Shown: positions 1 to 8,127, numbered from the stretch's first letter. The stretch: DNA of 33,397 bases from an uncultured Ardenticatenia bacterium (GCA_937127125.1 CAKZLO010000042.1:1-33397); one strand, 5' to 3'. Program-made: numbers and translations. The notes: a model not told the origin generated them from the sequence alone.

Positions 1-5
1 CCCAT
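1..5 (-). CDS. possible start of a further minus-strand gene (edge)
   Basis: An ATG on the minus strand begins at position 5, with an AAAGG ribosome-binding-like motif 8 bases upstream. Only the start codon and the first bases of the next codon lie inside the window, so nothing can be said about the product. The call depends only on the start and its ribosome-binding site. Confidence 0.25.
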
Positions 6-19
6 GAAATATGCCTTTG

Positions 20-88
20 TCATTCTGACTGACCTCGCAGTCTGTCCAACACAATGGCGCCGACCAGCACGGCACCGGCTACACGATT
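20..88 (-). pseudogene. possible remnant of an ABC sugar permease C-terminus
   Basis: On the minus strand a short open stretch closed by TGA at 20-22 translates to a hydrophobic tail, AGAVLVGAIVLDRLRGQSE. This resembles the last transmembrane segment and basic end of ribose/xylose-type (RbsC/XylH) ABC permeases. An in-frame stop lies just upstream, so only about 22 codons remain and no start is available. It could be the scar of a deletion that placed the upstream operon next to a second sugar-transport locus, or a chance hydrophobic frame. The family resemblance is from memory and rests on very few residues. Confidence 0.3.
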
Positions 89-114
89 GCACGTCCATCA
101 TCACTCTATTGATC

Positions 115-1047
115 TTATTCCACAGCATCGAGCGCAGGCGGCAAAGCATACCCATTCGGAAACTCCGGGCTGAGCTGGTAATCCACGATGCGTTCTAGCA
201 ACTTGAGGTACTCAATGCCATCCCGTGCCGCCGTGTCGGCATCCGGCACCATTGGTGAGCTCTCAATGGTGCAATAGCCGCTGTAGTTGACCTTCTTGAT
301 GGCACGAATGACCGTTTTGAAGTCGATCGAGCCATAACCAGGCGTGAGTGAATTTGAGTCGCGGAAGTGCATGTGCCACAGCAATGGATGGGCATCCATG
401 ACCGCTTCGTATGGATCGAGCTCCTCGATATTGACGTGGAACCAGTCAAGCTGAATGCCAATGTTGTCACAACCAGTCAACTCGATCATGCGCTTGTGGT
501 TGAGCACTGTATTGACGAACTTGCCCATCTCCAAATGGTTGGTTGCCTCAAAGACCAAGCGGATGTTCTTCTGCCTAGCGTAGTCGGACATGCGGCGCAG
601 CGCATCCACTGCGATCGCAGTGCACTCGGCGACATTTTGGGCCGTGACCGGGGCGTGGATAGCCACGGCTACGGTGACAAAAGCGGCGCCCAATTCGGCA
701 GCAAAATCGATGGTGCTGCACGTCTCGGAGACGGCCAGATCGGCAGTCTTGGGTTCGGTCAACGTCTTATACGTTGGTGAGTAGGGATCCCATTCCTCGC
801 CCCAACATTCGTTGACCGACGACACTGTCAACTGGTAATCCGCTTTGAGCTGCTGGTGCCTCCGCAGATAAGGTTCCATCTTAACCCCCAAGCCATAGCG
901 CCCTTTGGGGGGACAGACCTCGATAGCATCGTACCCGAAGCGCTTCAGGCGCTGATAGGTTTTTTCCGGATGCAGGTATGCTTCTTCCTGCCCAAAGGTG
1001 AGCTGGAAGTAGCTGAACTTGAGACGGTTCTTTGTCGTATTGTTCAT
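115..1047 (-). CDS. TIM-barrel sugar phosphate isomerase/epimerase (xylose isomerase-like)
   Basis: This is a cytosolic 310-residue protein of the AP endonuclease 2 / xylose-isomerase-like TIM-barrel superfamily, which interconverts ketoses or hydroxy-acid intermediates (D-tagatose 3-epimerase, IolE/IolI, hydroxypyruvate-isomerase types). The usual Glu-Asp-His-Glu metal set can be read in order: Glu in FEATNH, Asp in QLDWFH, His in WHMHF and Glu in TIES near the C-terminus. Length is typical. The start has AAGGA three bases ahead of ATG (AAGGACACG). It is the last gene of the sugar operon, 34 bases after the medium-chain dehydrogenase gene, so it probably acts on a keto-sugar made by the operon's dehydrogenases. 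The substrate cannot be read from sequence. Confidence 0.85.
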   Translation of the reverse strand: MNNTTKNRLKFSYFQLTFGQEEAYLHPEKTYQRLKRFGYDAIEVCPPKGRYGLGVKMEPYLRRHQQLKADYQLTVSSVNECWGEEWDPYSPTYKTLTEPKTADLAVSETCSTIDFAAELGAAFVTVAVAIHAPVTAQNVAECTAIAVDALRRMSDYARQKNIRLVFEATNHLEMGKFVNTVLNHKRMIELTGCDNIGIQLDWFHVNIEELDPYEAVMDAHPLLWHMHFRDSNSLTPGYGSIDFKTVIRAIKKVNYSGYCTIESSPMVPDADTAARDGIEYLKLLERIVDYQLSPEFPNGYALPPALDAVE

Positions 1048-1081
1048 CGTGTCCTTATCGCAACTCCTTTGTAATGCAAAG

Positions 1082-2098
1082 CTATGCCCAGTCGCGCCCG
1101 TTGGGGTGAATCAAGGCTTTCACATCCTGCTTGGCGCGCAGGTTGGCAAAGGCAGTTTCCCACTCCTCAAGTGTGTAGTGGCTGGTGATCATGGGATCCA
1201 GATTGAAGATGCCCCGATCGAGCAGGTCGACTGCGTGCTCCCACGTCTCGCGACCGTTCCAGCTCCAGCTGCCGCGGATGTCCAGCTGGCCCAAGCTGAC
1301 CTCATCCAGATTAATGGAGATCTTACGCCCCCACAGACTGATGAAGACGATCACACCCTTGCCGCCGGGTCCCTCGTGTGCCTTGCGTGCGCAGTCTATA
1401 GCGTGCTGAACACCTTCCTGGCTGGCGGAACACTCCAACACAAATTCGGCACCCTTACCGTTGGTGATTTCCATTACCGCCTCTGCTGGCCCGTCCTCAG
1501 AGTATAGGATGACATCGGCACCTACCTGTTTGCCGATCTGCAGACGTTTCTCGTCGCTCTTCAGCCCGATCAGGATGACGCGCCTCGCACCGCACAGCTT
1601 GGCATACTGGACCGCCATGATTCCCATCGGTCCTGGTCCGACGATCACGACATCGTCGCCTACCTTGGCCTGAGCGCGCTCCTGCATCAGATGATGCGTG
1701 GCAACAATTGGTTCACACAGGCAGGCGTGATCCAGCGACACGTGATCAGCCACACGATAAGCCACATGTTGCGGGATGCGCATGTAAGGTGCGAAGGCGC
1801 CATCCACCGTGACTCCCAGCCACTGGCCCTTGCCGCATTCGATATCGGCAACCAACTTATCCCCTTCCTTGATGTGTCTCACGTTGTTGCCCACCCGATA
1901 GGCAATCCCAGAGAACTCGTGGCCCAGTGTAACTGGCGCATGGTAGAAGTGGCGATCCTCTTGGATCAAGAGGTCGCTGCCACATACGCCGGCGGCGTAC
2001 ACTTTCATCAAGATATCATCCGGCCCGATCTCGGGTTCTGGAATTTCACACAGTTCCACGTGCCCCACACCGGGCGCTGTCTTGCGCAGAGCTTTCAT
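1082..2098 (-). CDS. medium-chain zinc-type alcohol/polyol dehydrogenase lacking the structural zinc lobe
   Basis: This is a 338-residue NAD(P)-dependent dehydrogenase of the medium-chain (sorbitol/threonine dehydrogenase) family. The catalytic-domain motifs GVCGSD (first zinc Cys) and GHEFSG (zinc His-Glu) are near the N-terminus, and the Rossmann motif GPGPMG is at mid-length. The usual four-Cys structural zinc loop is absent: that place reads ECGKGQWLGVTVDGAF, with one Cys. The ATG at 2098 (MKALRK) is chosen because GGAGAG lies nine bases upstream and family members start this way. A GTG at 2149 would add 17 residues and overlap the preceding stop. It likely oxidises a sugar or polyol hydroxyl for the downstream isomerase. 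Confidence 0.85.
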   Translation of the reverse strand: MKALRKTAPGVGHVELCEIPEPEIGPDDILMKVYAAGVCGSDLLIQEDRHFYHAPVTLGHEFSGIAYRVGNNVRHIKEGDKLVADIECGKGQWLGVTVDGAFAPYMRIPQHVAYRVADHVSLDHACLCEPIVATHHLMQERAQAKVGDDVVIVGPGPMGIMAVQYAKLCGARRVILIGLKSDEKRLQIGKQVGADVILYSEDGPAEAVMEITNGKGAEFVLECSASQEGVQHAIDCARKAHEGPGGKGVIVFISLWGRKISINLDEVSLGQLDIRGSWSWNGRETWEHAVDLLDRGIFNLDPMITSHYTLEEWETAFANLRAKQDVKALIHPNGRDWA

Positions 2099-2145
2099 AA
2101 GCCGTTTCTCTCCAGATTCATTCTGTGTTGCGATCACAACTCCTG

Positions 2146-3285
2146 TCACGATGCACCATAGCTTCGATGCTGGAGCGCGGTCTGGTATACTTTGTGGATG
2201 CGATCCGGGGTAACGTCTGCCTGGATGTTGTGCGAGGGCACGAACACGTAGCCACCGCCTGGCGCCATAATGTCGAGCGTGCGTTTGATCTCATCCTCGA
2301 TCTGCTGCGGCGTGGCGAAGGGAAGGACTTTCTGCACGTCAATGGCACCACCCCAAAAACACAGCTCCTTGCCAAACTCGCGCTTCAGACGCGCGATGTC
2401 CATTTTGCGTGCGCTGCGTTGGATGGGATTAAGGATGTCTACTCCGATCTCAATGAAATCAGGGATGAGGTCGTACACAGAACCACAGGAGTGATAGAAG
2501 ATCTTGGCCTGGGTCTTTGAGTGGATGAAGTCGAAAATGCGACGCTGTCGCGGCTTGATGAACTTGCGGTACATCTCCGGCGAGATATATGGGCCGGTCT
2601 GGATGCCCACATCATCTCCTTGCGCCACGACATGTACGTAATCCCCTACAGCGTTTAGAAAGGCGTCCCACAACGCGATATCAGTTTCGGTGATCTTGTC
2701 TAGGAGCGCTTCGGCAAAGCCTGGATCCCAGTACAAGTCGGTGAGAAATTGTTCGTATCCACGGAGCACGCAGCCGCCCTCGAATGGACCCAGACACATG
2801 ATATCGGCCACAATTGCATAGTTAGTGTTCTCGTAGAGCGCTTTCGCTTCCTCACGCAAGCCGGCCACCCGTCCTGGGTCATATGGGTCTGGCCAAGTGG
2901 CTGTCGCCAGGTCATGCACGGTTGCATCGGCAAGCGGCCGCTCCACTACATCATAGTAATAGCAGGCCTTCTTCCAGCGAATGTTGAACTCGTCGTAGAA
3001 GCTGTCATCGGGCATCTCGCGCGGCTCGAAGCACCATGGCCCCTTCATCGCCACGGTGCGAAAGTCCACCTCATAACGCTGCAGAAGGTCCTCGCCTGGA
3101 TAGACAGTGTCCATCTGACGATGCGAGATGACTGGCTCGGCATCCGCTGGCATGCCTAGGTACTCGCGCAGATTTTGATAGGCAATGCGGGTCAGCGTGG
3201 TCACGATAGTGCCACCAAGGTCAATGGGCACCTTGTCCGGCTCCCCATGATTCAACGCAGCCAGCACACGCTCACGTGAGTTCAT
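2146..3285 (-). CDS. uroporphyrinogen decarboxylase-family protein (MtaA/CmuA-like) in a sugar operon
   Basis: This 379-residue protein belongs to the UroD superfamily, which includes haem-pathway decarboxylases and corrinoid-linked methyltransferases such as MtaA and CmuA. Family signs are RERVLAALNHGEPDKVP at residues 4-20, YHSCGSVYDLI at 264-274 (His265 and Cys267, the zinc-ligand HxC pair of the methyltransferases), and GGGYVFVPSHNIQ at 343-355. It is unlikely to be true HemE, because it has the HxC pair and lies in a sugar operon. The ATG at 3285 is preceded by AAGGAG and overlaps the previous stop as ATGA, so translation is coupled. No corrinoid protein gene is in this operon; the nearest is at 22927-23568. 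Demethylation of a methylated sugar or glycoside is a possible role, by inference only. Confidence 0.8.
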   Translation of the reverse strand: MNSRERVLAALNHGEPDKVPIDLGGTIVTTLTRIAYQNLREYLGMPADAEPVISHRQMDTVYPGEDLLQRYEVDFRTVAMKGPWCFEPREMPDDSFYDEFNIRWKKACYYYDVVERPLADATVHDLATATWPDPYDPGRVAGLREEAKALYENTNYAIVADIMCLGPFEGGCVLRGYEQFLTDLYWDPGFAEALLDKITETDIALWDAFLNAVGDYVHVVAQGDDVGIQTGPYISPEMYRKFIKPRQRRIFDFIHSKTQAKIFYHSCGSVYDLIPDFIEIGVDILNPIQRSARKMDIARLKREFGKELCFWGGAIDVQKVLPFATPQQIEDEIKRTLDIMAPGGGYVFVPSHNIQADVTPDRIHKVYQTALQHRSYGAS

Positions 3286-4271
3286 GGTTGCTCCTTGAGT
3301 AGTTTCTGATTGACAATAAGCACCTCGCCGCTGGCCGTTCCTATCAGTAACGGTGCGCTGTCGTCCAAACCAAGCGGTGCCGCCACGCAGGTCATAGCAG
3401 AGTCGATCTGCAGCCCAGAGTGCCACTCCTCCCATGTTTCGCCATCGTCATCGGAAAGCAGCAGGTTATCGCCAACCAGCACGAGCAGGCGTGGGTGCTT
3501 GGGATACTGGGGATCAAGCAGGATGCTGTTGATTGGTCCTGACAGGAGGTTTTCGCCCAGTCGTGTCCACGTGTGTCCTCGGTCTCTCGAGCGATAGAGA
3601 CCCATTGATTCGCTGCCGGCAAACAAGGTGCCATCCGTGGCGTAACATGGCGAGATCGCCAGGCTCAGCACGGGCGCGAAATCGGTCGAACGCAGTCCCG
3701 CCGGGCCACGGTCGACCTCGCGCCAGGCGCGGCCCCCGGTGGTGCTGCGGAAGATTCCACTGTCTGTGCCGACGAAGAGTGTCTCGTCGCGTGCGTAGTC
3801 GGGTGACACTGCCAAAGCCAATATATTGAGATCCAGCAGCCCAAAGTTCCAGGCCGCCCAGTGCTGCCCACGATCAGCAGAGCGGAAGACACCGTCCTCT
3901 ATTGTGCCCGCGAACACGCAGCCATCTTCTAGATAATTAGGTGATACGACCAGCACAGAGACGAAGGGTGGTGGGGACGACAGTGCAGCCGTATGCCAAG
4001 TATGTCCGCCGTCTTCGGAGCGCAAAACAGCACCAGGCACACCGGCAAACACAGTCCTGTCAGCAGCAAAATAGGGCGAGAGCACCACGGCCGAGGTGGG
4101 CAATGGCTTTTCAGGTCGCAACGAATCGTATGCCAGTTGCCAGGTTTGGCTGGCGTCACTGGAACGATACAAACCAGAGGAACGGGCGGCGAAGCAGATC
4201 CCGTCGCGCGCGAAGTCTGGCGAGGCAGCCAGAGCATGTACGATCTCTGTGATGGGTGTCTCGTCTCTCAT
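3282..4271 (-). CDS. Asp-box (BNR-type) beta-propeller protein
   Basis: This protein of about 329 residues is built from repeated units of the form SPxYxxDxTxFxGxxxGxxRSxDxGxxW. Six Asp-box tips are visible: SSDASQTW, SEDGGHTW, SADRGQHW, STTGGRAW, SRDRGHTW and SDDDGETW. Such repeats form six- to eight-bladed propellers in sialidases, VPS10 domains and YCF48-like proteins. There is no signal peptide, transmembrane helix or sialidase catalytic FRIP motif, so it looks like a cytosolic binding or scaffold propeller and not an enzyme. The ATG at 4271 is used; an in-frame TTG at 4280 is possible and neither has a clear ribosome-binding site. The gene sits 13 bases after the GroEL-like gene and overlaps the UroD-family gene by 4 bases. 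Confidence 0.8.
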   Translation of the reverse strand: MRDETPITEIVHALAASPDFARDGICFAARSSGLYRSSDASQTWQLAYDSLRPEKPLPTSAVVLSPYFAADRTVFAGVPGAVLRSEDGGHTWHTAALSSPPPFVSVLVVSPNYLEDGCVFAGTIEDGVFRSADRGQHWAAWNFGLLDLNILALAVSPDYARDETLFVGTDSGIFRSTTGGRAWREVDRGPAGLRSTDFAPVLSLAISPCYATDGTLFAGSESMGLYRSRDRGHTWTRLGENLLSGPINSILLDPQYPKHPRLLVLVGDNLLLSDDDGETWEEWHSGLQIDSAMTCVAAPLGLDDSAPLLIGTASGEVLIVNQKLLKEQP

Positions 4272-4284
4272 GTTAGTCAATTGC

Positions 4285-5982
4285 TCATAGTTTCTTGGGG
4301 GGACTCAAGTCGGGCAGAGGGGCCTGTTCCGGCTGAGCATGATGTACCATCACGTCGATGGTCAACGCCTGTGCCGCACTCGTGACAGCCGCATAGGCTA
4401 CTGATTTGGTAACAATTGCTGGGTCAAAAATCCCTGCTTCCGTCATGTTCACCACGCGCTCACGCACGACGTCGAATCCATAACCCGGACCGTGTTGCTT
4501 GACTGCGGCCAGAGTCTCAGAGGCGTCGAACCCGGCATTGGCAATGATAGCGCGGATCGGTGCGGCCACCGCGTCGGCCAGAATGTGATAAGCAGCACGT
4601 TCATCAGGGTCAACAGCCGCGCGCGCCATCGCTTCGAGGGTCGGACGACAGCTCCATAAGGCAACCCCACCGCCCGGCAAGACCCCTTCGCGCAGTGCAC
4701 CACGCAGGGCCGCCGCCGCGCGCTTTGCGCGTTCAACCCGTTCGTTGATTTCACGCCGGGTCATTCCACCTACCCAGAGGGTGGCTGAGCCGCCCAGCAG
4801 CTTGCCGATACGCTCTCGCAACAAGTTGCGCGTATTGGGATTATCGGTGCGCTCAAACGCGGTGCGTATGATGGCAATGTGCTGGCGCAGCTGGCGGGCG
4901 TTTCCCTTGCCGCCGATAATGCCGAAATTGTAGCGGTCGGCCCAGGCGCGGCGTGCAAAACCGAGGTCCTCGCGTCGGATGCGTTCGAACGAGTCACCAG
5001 CCGCCTGAACAAATGGACGTCCGCCGGTCAGTACGGCAAGGTCTTCCAGTGCCCATGCTTTTTGCTCCTTGTCCCACCCTGGTGTCTTGACGGCCACTAC
5101 TCGCAGCTTCTCCGGGTGCTTGTTAGACAGCAGAAAGCCGATAGCACTGTCCGAGATATCGCCAATTACCATGAGCAAGGAGCGAATGTTATGCCGGATG
5201 ACCAATGCCAGGGGTGGATAGAGTTGCTGCGGGTGCTTGATCTCGAGATCGCTGATCAGGATGGCGCTTTCTTCCAGATCGATGCGCAGTTGGTCGTCGC
5301 CGTCCAACATGCCGCGTGAGACGACCCCGCGTTCCCAGTACATGCCCTCGACATACTCGCGCTCCAGCTCACGGCTACGGCCGGGGCGAATCTCCACGCG
5401 GCCGAACTCGCCCACGATGTCGAAGATCTCCCCAAGCATATCAGCAAGAGGCGGGTCGTAGCAGACGGTTTCGGCAATGTGCGCCAGCTCTGACCTGCCT
5501 GAAAGGTGGATGGTCATCTTGTTGAGCTGTTCCAGGATCGTTTGCAACCCCTTTTCGAGGAAGACCTGCAATCGGCGTGCGTTGCCGCCTGCGCTGATAT
5601 AGTGCACCCCGCGCTGGAACACAGCCTGAAACAACACAGCAGCGGTGGCTGTGCCATCTCCCACTTGCTGTTGCAGTCGCCACAACACATCGCGCAGAAA
5701 CATTGCTCCCACGTCGGCGTCACGGTCGGGAAGCTCGATAATCAAACGGGCAATTGTTCCGCCGTCATCAAGGAGCTGTGGCGTCTTGTCATGGTAATCG
5801 ACGTGATCGATGGCGACTACGCGTGGTCGCGGGCCCAGCGTAGGACGGATGGCGTTTACCAGCTGATTGATACCACGCTGCATGCCGCGGTAGGTGGCCG
5901 GCTGGAACACCACCCGTTCCATATTGGTGTAAATGGTGGGCTGCATAACCCGAACGCGAGGTTTCCGGAATGGAGGGATCAT
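4285..5982 (-). CDS. divergent GroEL-like (Cpn60) protein with Arg at the catalytic Asp398 position
   Basis: This 565-residue protein is recognisably group I chaperonin along its whole length. It has GINQLVNAIRPTLGP (37-51), LDDGGTIA (71-78, matching TKDGVTVA with Asp52), VGDGTATA (107-114, matching AGDGTTTA with Asp87), VEGMYWERG (211-219), VAVKTPGWDKEQKAWALED (296-314), LPGGGVAL (435-442) and GIFDP (517-521, matching Asp495). A gapless comparison of residues 404-439 with GroEL places Arg421 where GroEL has Asp398, the residue needed for ATP hydrolysis. Tyr203 and Phe204 of the apical substrate site correspond to Gly and Met, and there is no GGM tail. The ATG at 5982 follows AAGGGG and lies three bases after the permease stop. 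No groES is present. It is probably a specialised, slow or non-hydrolysing chaperonin paralogue, not the housekeeping GroEL. Confidence 0.88.
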   Translation of the reverse strand: MIPPFRKPRVRVMQPTIYTNMERVVFQPATYRGMQRGINQLVNAIRPTLGPRPRVVAIDHVDYHDKTPQLLDDGGTIARLIIELPDRDADVGAMFLRDVLWRLQQQVGDGTATAAVLFQAVFQRGVHYISAGGNARRLQVFLEKGLQTILEQLNKMTIHLSGRSELAHIAETVCYDPPLADMLGEIFDIVGEFGRVEIRPGRSRELEREYVEGMYWERGVVSRGMLDGDDQLRIDLEESAILISDLEIKHPQQLYPPLALVIRHNIRSLLMVIGDISDSAIGFLLSNKHPEKLRVVAVKTPGWDKEQKAWALEDLAVLTGGRPFVQAAGDSFERIRREDLGFARRAWADRYNFGIIGGKGNARQLRQHIAIIRTAFERTDNPNTRNLLRERIGKLLGGSATLWVGGMTRREINERVERAKRAAAALRGALREGVLPGGGVALWSCRPTLEAMARAAVDPDERAAYHILADAVAAPIRAIIANAGFDASETLAAVKQHGPGYGFDVVRERVVNMTEAGIFDPAIVTKSVAYAAVTSAAQALTIDVMVHHAQPEQAPLPDLSPPKKL

Positions 5983-5985
5983 ACA

Positions 5986-7110
5986 TCACCCCTTAATGGC
6001 GCCCGCCATCACACCCTCGACAAAGAAACGTCGGAAGATGAGATAGACCACCAGCAGCGGTAAGATGGAGGCGAACACACCGGAGTAGATTACCTGAAAG
6101 TTGGTGGAGAACTGGCCGGCCGTGTTCGCGATGAAGGGCAACAGGGTGGTATTGGCCGGATCGAGATAGACATACGGCTCCAGGAACTGATTGTAGAAGA
6201 GTGGCAGCTGGATAACTGTCAGGCTGACGATGGGCACCTTGAGTAGCGGAAAGAGGATGTGCCGGATATATTGCCATCGGCCAGCTCCATCCAGCATGGC
6301 CGACTCCTCCAGGTCGCGCGGGATACCGCTGATGGCACTCACGAAGATCATAGTGGAAAGCGCAGTGCCCTTGATGTTGATCAGGATAACGGCAAGGAGC
6401 TGCAGGGCGTGGCGCATGAAGCTGTTCTGCACGTCATAGCCCGGGAAGAGCTTGAAGAACCACTGGAACATCTGATACTGCGGCAGGATGATCAACATAG
6501 CCGGGATGACCATCTGCAGGAGATACAGGTTATAGACATACATCTGGTCACGCCGACGCAATCCAGCCAGACCATAGCCAGTAAGGATGGAAAGTACAAT
6601 CAGGATGCCCAGACTGACAAACGCTATCAGAATGGTTCTTATAAGCGCTGCCCAGAAATTGCTACCACCTGCCTGGCCAAAGAGCAGCGTTTGCCAGCCG
6701 TTGAACAGATAGAACCCCTCGAAATAACTCTTGATTCGTTCTTCGGGGATATTGTATTTCTTAGCTATCTCTGCCAAGGTCTCCCGGGCGCCCAAGAATT
6801 TGCCTTTCGGGATACCCAACGCTTGCTTCATTTCTTTGAGGTCGAGATTGTAGAAGACGGACAGGTTGCCCACCTCAGTGTTCATATCTACCGGTCTTGC
6901 CTTGGGCAACCATAAGTGGAGTTCACCAGCATCCGCAGTAGCGACAAACGTGCGCACGAATAGTATGTAGAATGGGAAGATGGTGAACGCACTGTAGATC
7001 AACATCACAGCGATCCCAAATATTCTAAGCGCCAATCTCCTCTTGGAAAGGGTCCAGATGGAAGTGCGCTGCGCTTGCAAGGCTTCAAGAGTCTGCACTT
7101 GACTTGTCAT
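5986..7110 (-). CDS. ABC sugar transporter permease, MalG/UgpE-like, with enlarged first periplasmic loop
   Basis: This 374-residue inner-membrane permease belongs to the carbohydrate uptake (CUT1) family. Six membrane helices can be placed near residues 30-52, 152-180, 188-210, 237-259, 292-312 and 340-360. The cytoplasmic EAA loop that contacts the ATPase is at 268-293 (EESAMLDGAGRW and so on). The family is usually about 280 residues; the excess is a loop of roughly 95 residues between helices 1 and 2. That loop contains TLAEIAKKYNIPEERI at 111-126, which looks like a helix-turn-helix or LysM-like element. The ATG has GGAGG ten bases upstream. It pairs with the upstream permease; no ATPase gene is in the window, so a shared MsmX-type ATPase is likely. 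Confidence 0.92.
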   Translation of the reverse strand: MTSQVQTLEALQAQRTSIWTLSKRRLALRIFGIAVMLIYSAFTIFPFYILFVRTFVATADAGELHLWLPKARPVDMNTEVGNLSVFYNLDLKEMKQALGIPKGKFLGARETLAEIAKKYNIPEERIKSYFEGFYLFNGWQTLLFGQAGGSNFWAALIRTILIAFVSLGILIVLSILTGYGLAGLRRRDQMYVYNLYLLQMVIPAMLIILPQYQMFQWFFKLFPGYDVQNSFMRHALQLLAVILINIKGTALSTMIFVSAISGIPRDLEESAMLDGAGRWQYIRHILFPLLKVPIVSLTVIQLPLFYNQFLEPYVYLDPANTTLLPFIANTAGQFSTNFQVIYSGVFASILPLLVVYLIFRRFFVEGVMAGAIKG

Positions 7111-7148
7111 TGCGATAATTCCTCCAAATTCCTGGCCGAACCTCTAGC

Positions 7149-8102
7149 CTAGTATTGCAGTCTGCGCTGCAGACGTTGCAACGCGATACCCACCAGCATC
7201 AGTGGCAAGAAGGTCTCAAGTGCCAGGGTCATTCCCATCGAAAGACGTTCGACTTGGAAGCCGTAAATGAAGAAGAGCACACTAAGGAACCTGGCGTTAG
7301 GATTGACATACAAAGCTCCCAGCGCTACCAGCTCGTCGAACACAGCCCATGATCCGATCAAACACATAGTCGTGGCCAGGATGAACGAGGGCCACATCTG
7401 CGGGAAATAGATGCGCGTGAGACGCTGCCAGTAGGAGGCACCATCGACGACGGCTGATTCAATCGTTTCCTTGGGGATTGAGAGCAGGCCGGAGAGAAAG
7501 ATCGCCATGTTATAGCCTGCGTAGCGCCAACCTACCATCAGTGGCAACAGGAGTGCTGTACCGGTGGCAGTATAGATATTGATCGGTTCTTTCAGAAGTC
7601 CCAGTCTCATCAGCAGCAAGTTGGCAGAACCCGTCTCTTTGGCAAACAGCATCGAGGCCATGTATCCGACAGCTAGTCCTGACACCATCAGTGGCAAGTA
7701 GATAACAGTGAAGAAGCCACCGCGAAAGCCTATTTCGTACATCAGCAGTGCCAGGGTCAAGCCGAAGATGTACACAGTCGTGTAATTCAGAGCGACGAAG
7801 ATAATGGTGCGTTGAAACGCTGGCAAGTAATCTTCCTGCACAGCGCGATCGGTGAACAGGGCGACGAAGTTACGGAGCCCAACGTAGTTCACCAGGGGAT
7901 CGTTGAACTGCGACATATCCGTCAACAGGATCGGGATGGCTACAAAAAGTGGTACGATGTTCAGTATGACAAAGAAGAACAGCTGAGGCAGGATAAACTT
8001 CCAGTCCTCGAGGATGCGGCGCCTGCCAAGCGCAGTCGTTTTCGGGACAGTTGGTCCCTGAAATGTTACACCACTTGGAGGCTTTGTAGCAGCTACTTGC
8101 AT
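7149..8102 (-). CDS. ABC sugar transporter permease, MalF/UgpA-like
   Basis: This 317-residue integral membrane protein of the CUT1 binding-protein-dependent transporters has six predicted helices, beginning with PQLFFFVILNIVPLFVAIPI. The EAA-type loop reads ETIESAVVDGASYWQR followed by ITRIYFP-like spacing in the C-terminal third. The ATG at 8102 is chosen because AAGGAG lies six bases upstream; a longer frame starting at 8168 would run back through an intergenic hairpin. With the second permease and the solute-binding protein it forms an importer for a sugar, oligosaccharide or polyol. Expression relative to the binding protein is probably lowered by the hairpin just upstream. Confidence 0.92.
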   Translation of the reverse strand: MQVAATKPPSGVTFQGPTVPKTTALGRRRILEDWKFILPQLFFFVILNIVPLFVAIPILLTDMSQFNDPLVNYVGLRNFVALFTDRAVQEDYLPAFQRTIIFVALNYTTVYIFGLTLALLMYEIGFRGGFFTVIYLPLMVSGLAVGYMASMLFAKETGSANLLLMRLGLLKEPINIYTATGTALLLPLMVGWRYAGYNMAIFLSGLLSIPKETIESAVVDGASYWQRLTRIYFPQMWPSFILATTMCLIGSWAVFDELVALGALYVNPNARFLSVLFFIYGFQVERLSMGMTLALETFLPLMLVGIALQRLQRRLQY

Positions 8103-8127
8103 CGCAATCTCCTTCTGTGAAGGATGA

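Noticed and set aside
4-198. Plus-strand frame of 64 codons at the left edge
   Set aside because: It runs into the end of the sugar isomerase gene on the other strand, with no ribosome-binding site or recognisable sequence.
3286-3435. Longer N-terminus for the UroD-family protein
   Set aside because: It would overlap the propeller gene by about 150 bases; the ATG at 3285 has AAGGAG and the family-typical start.
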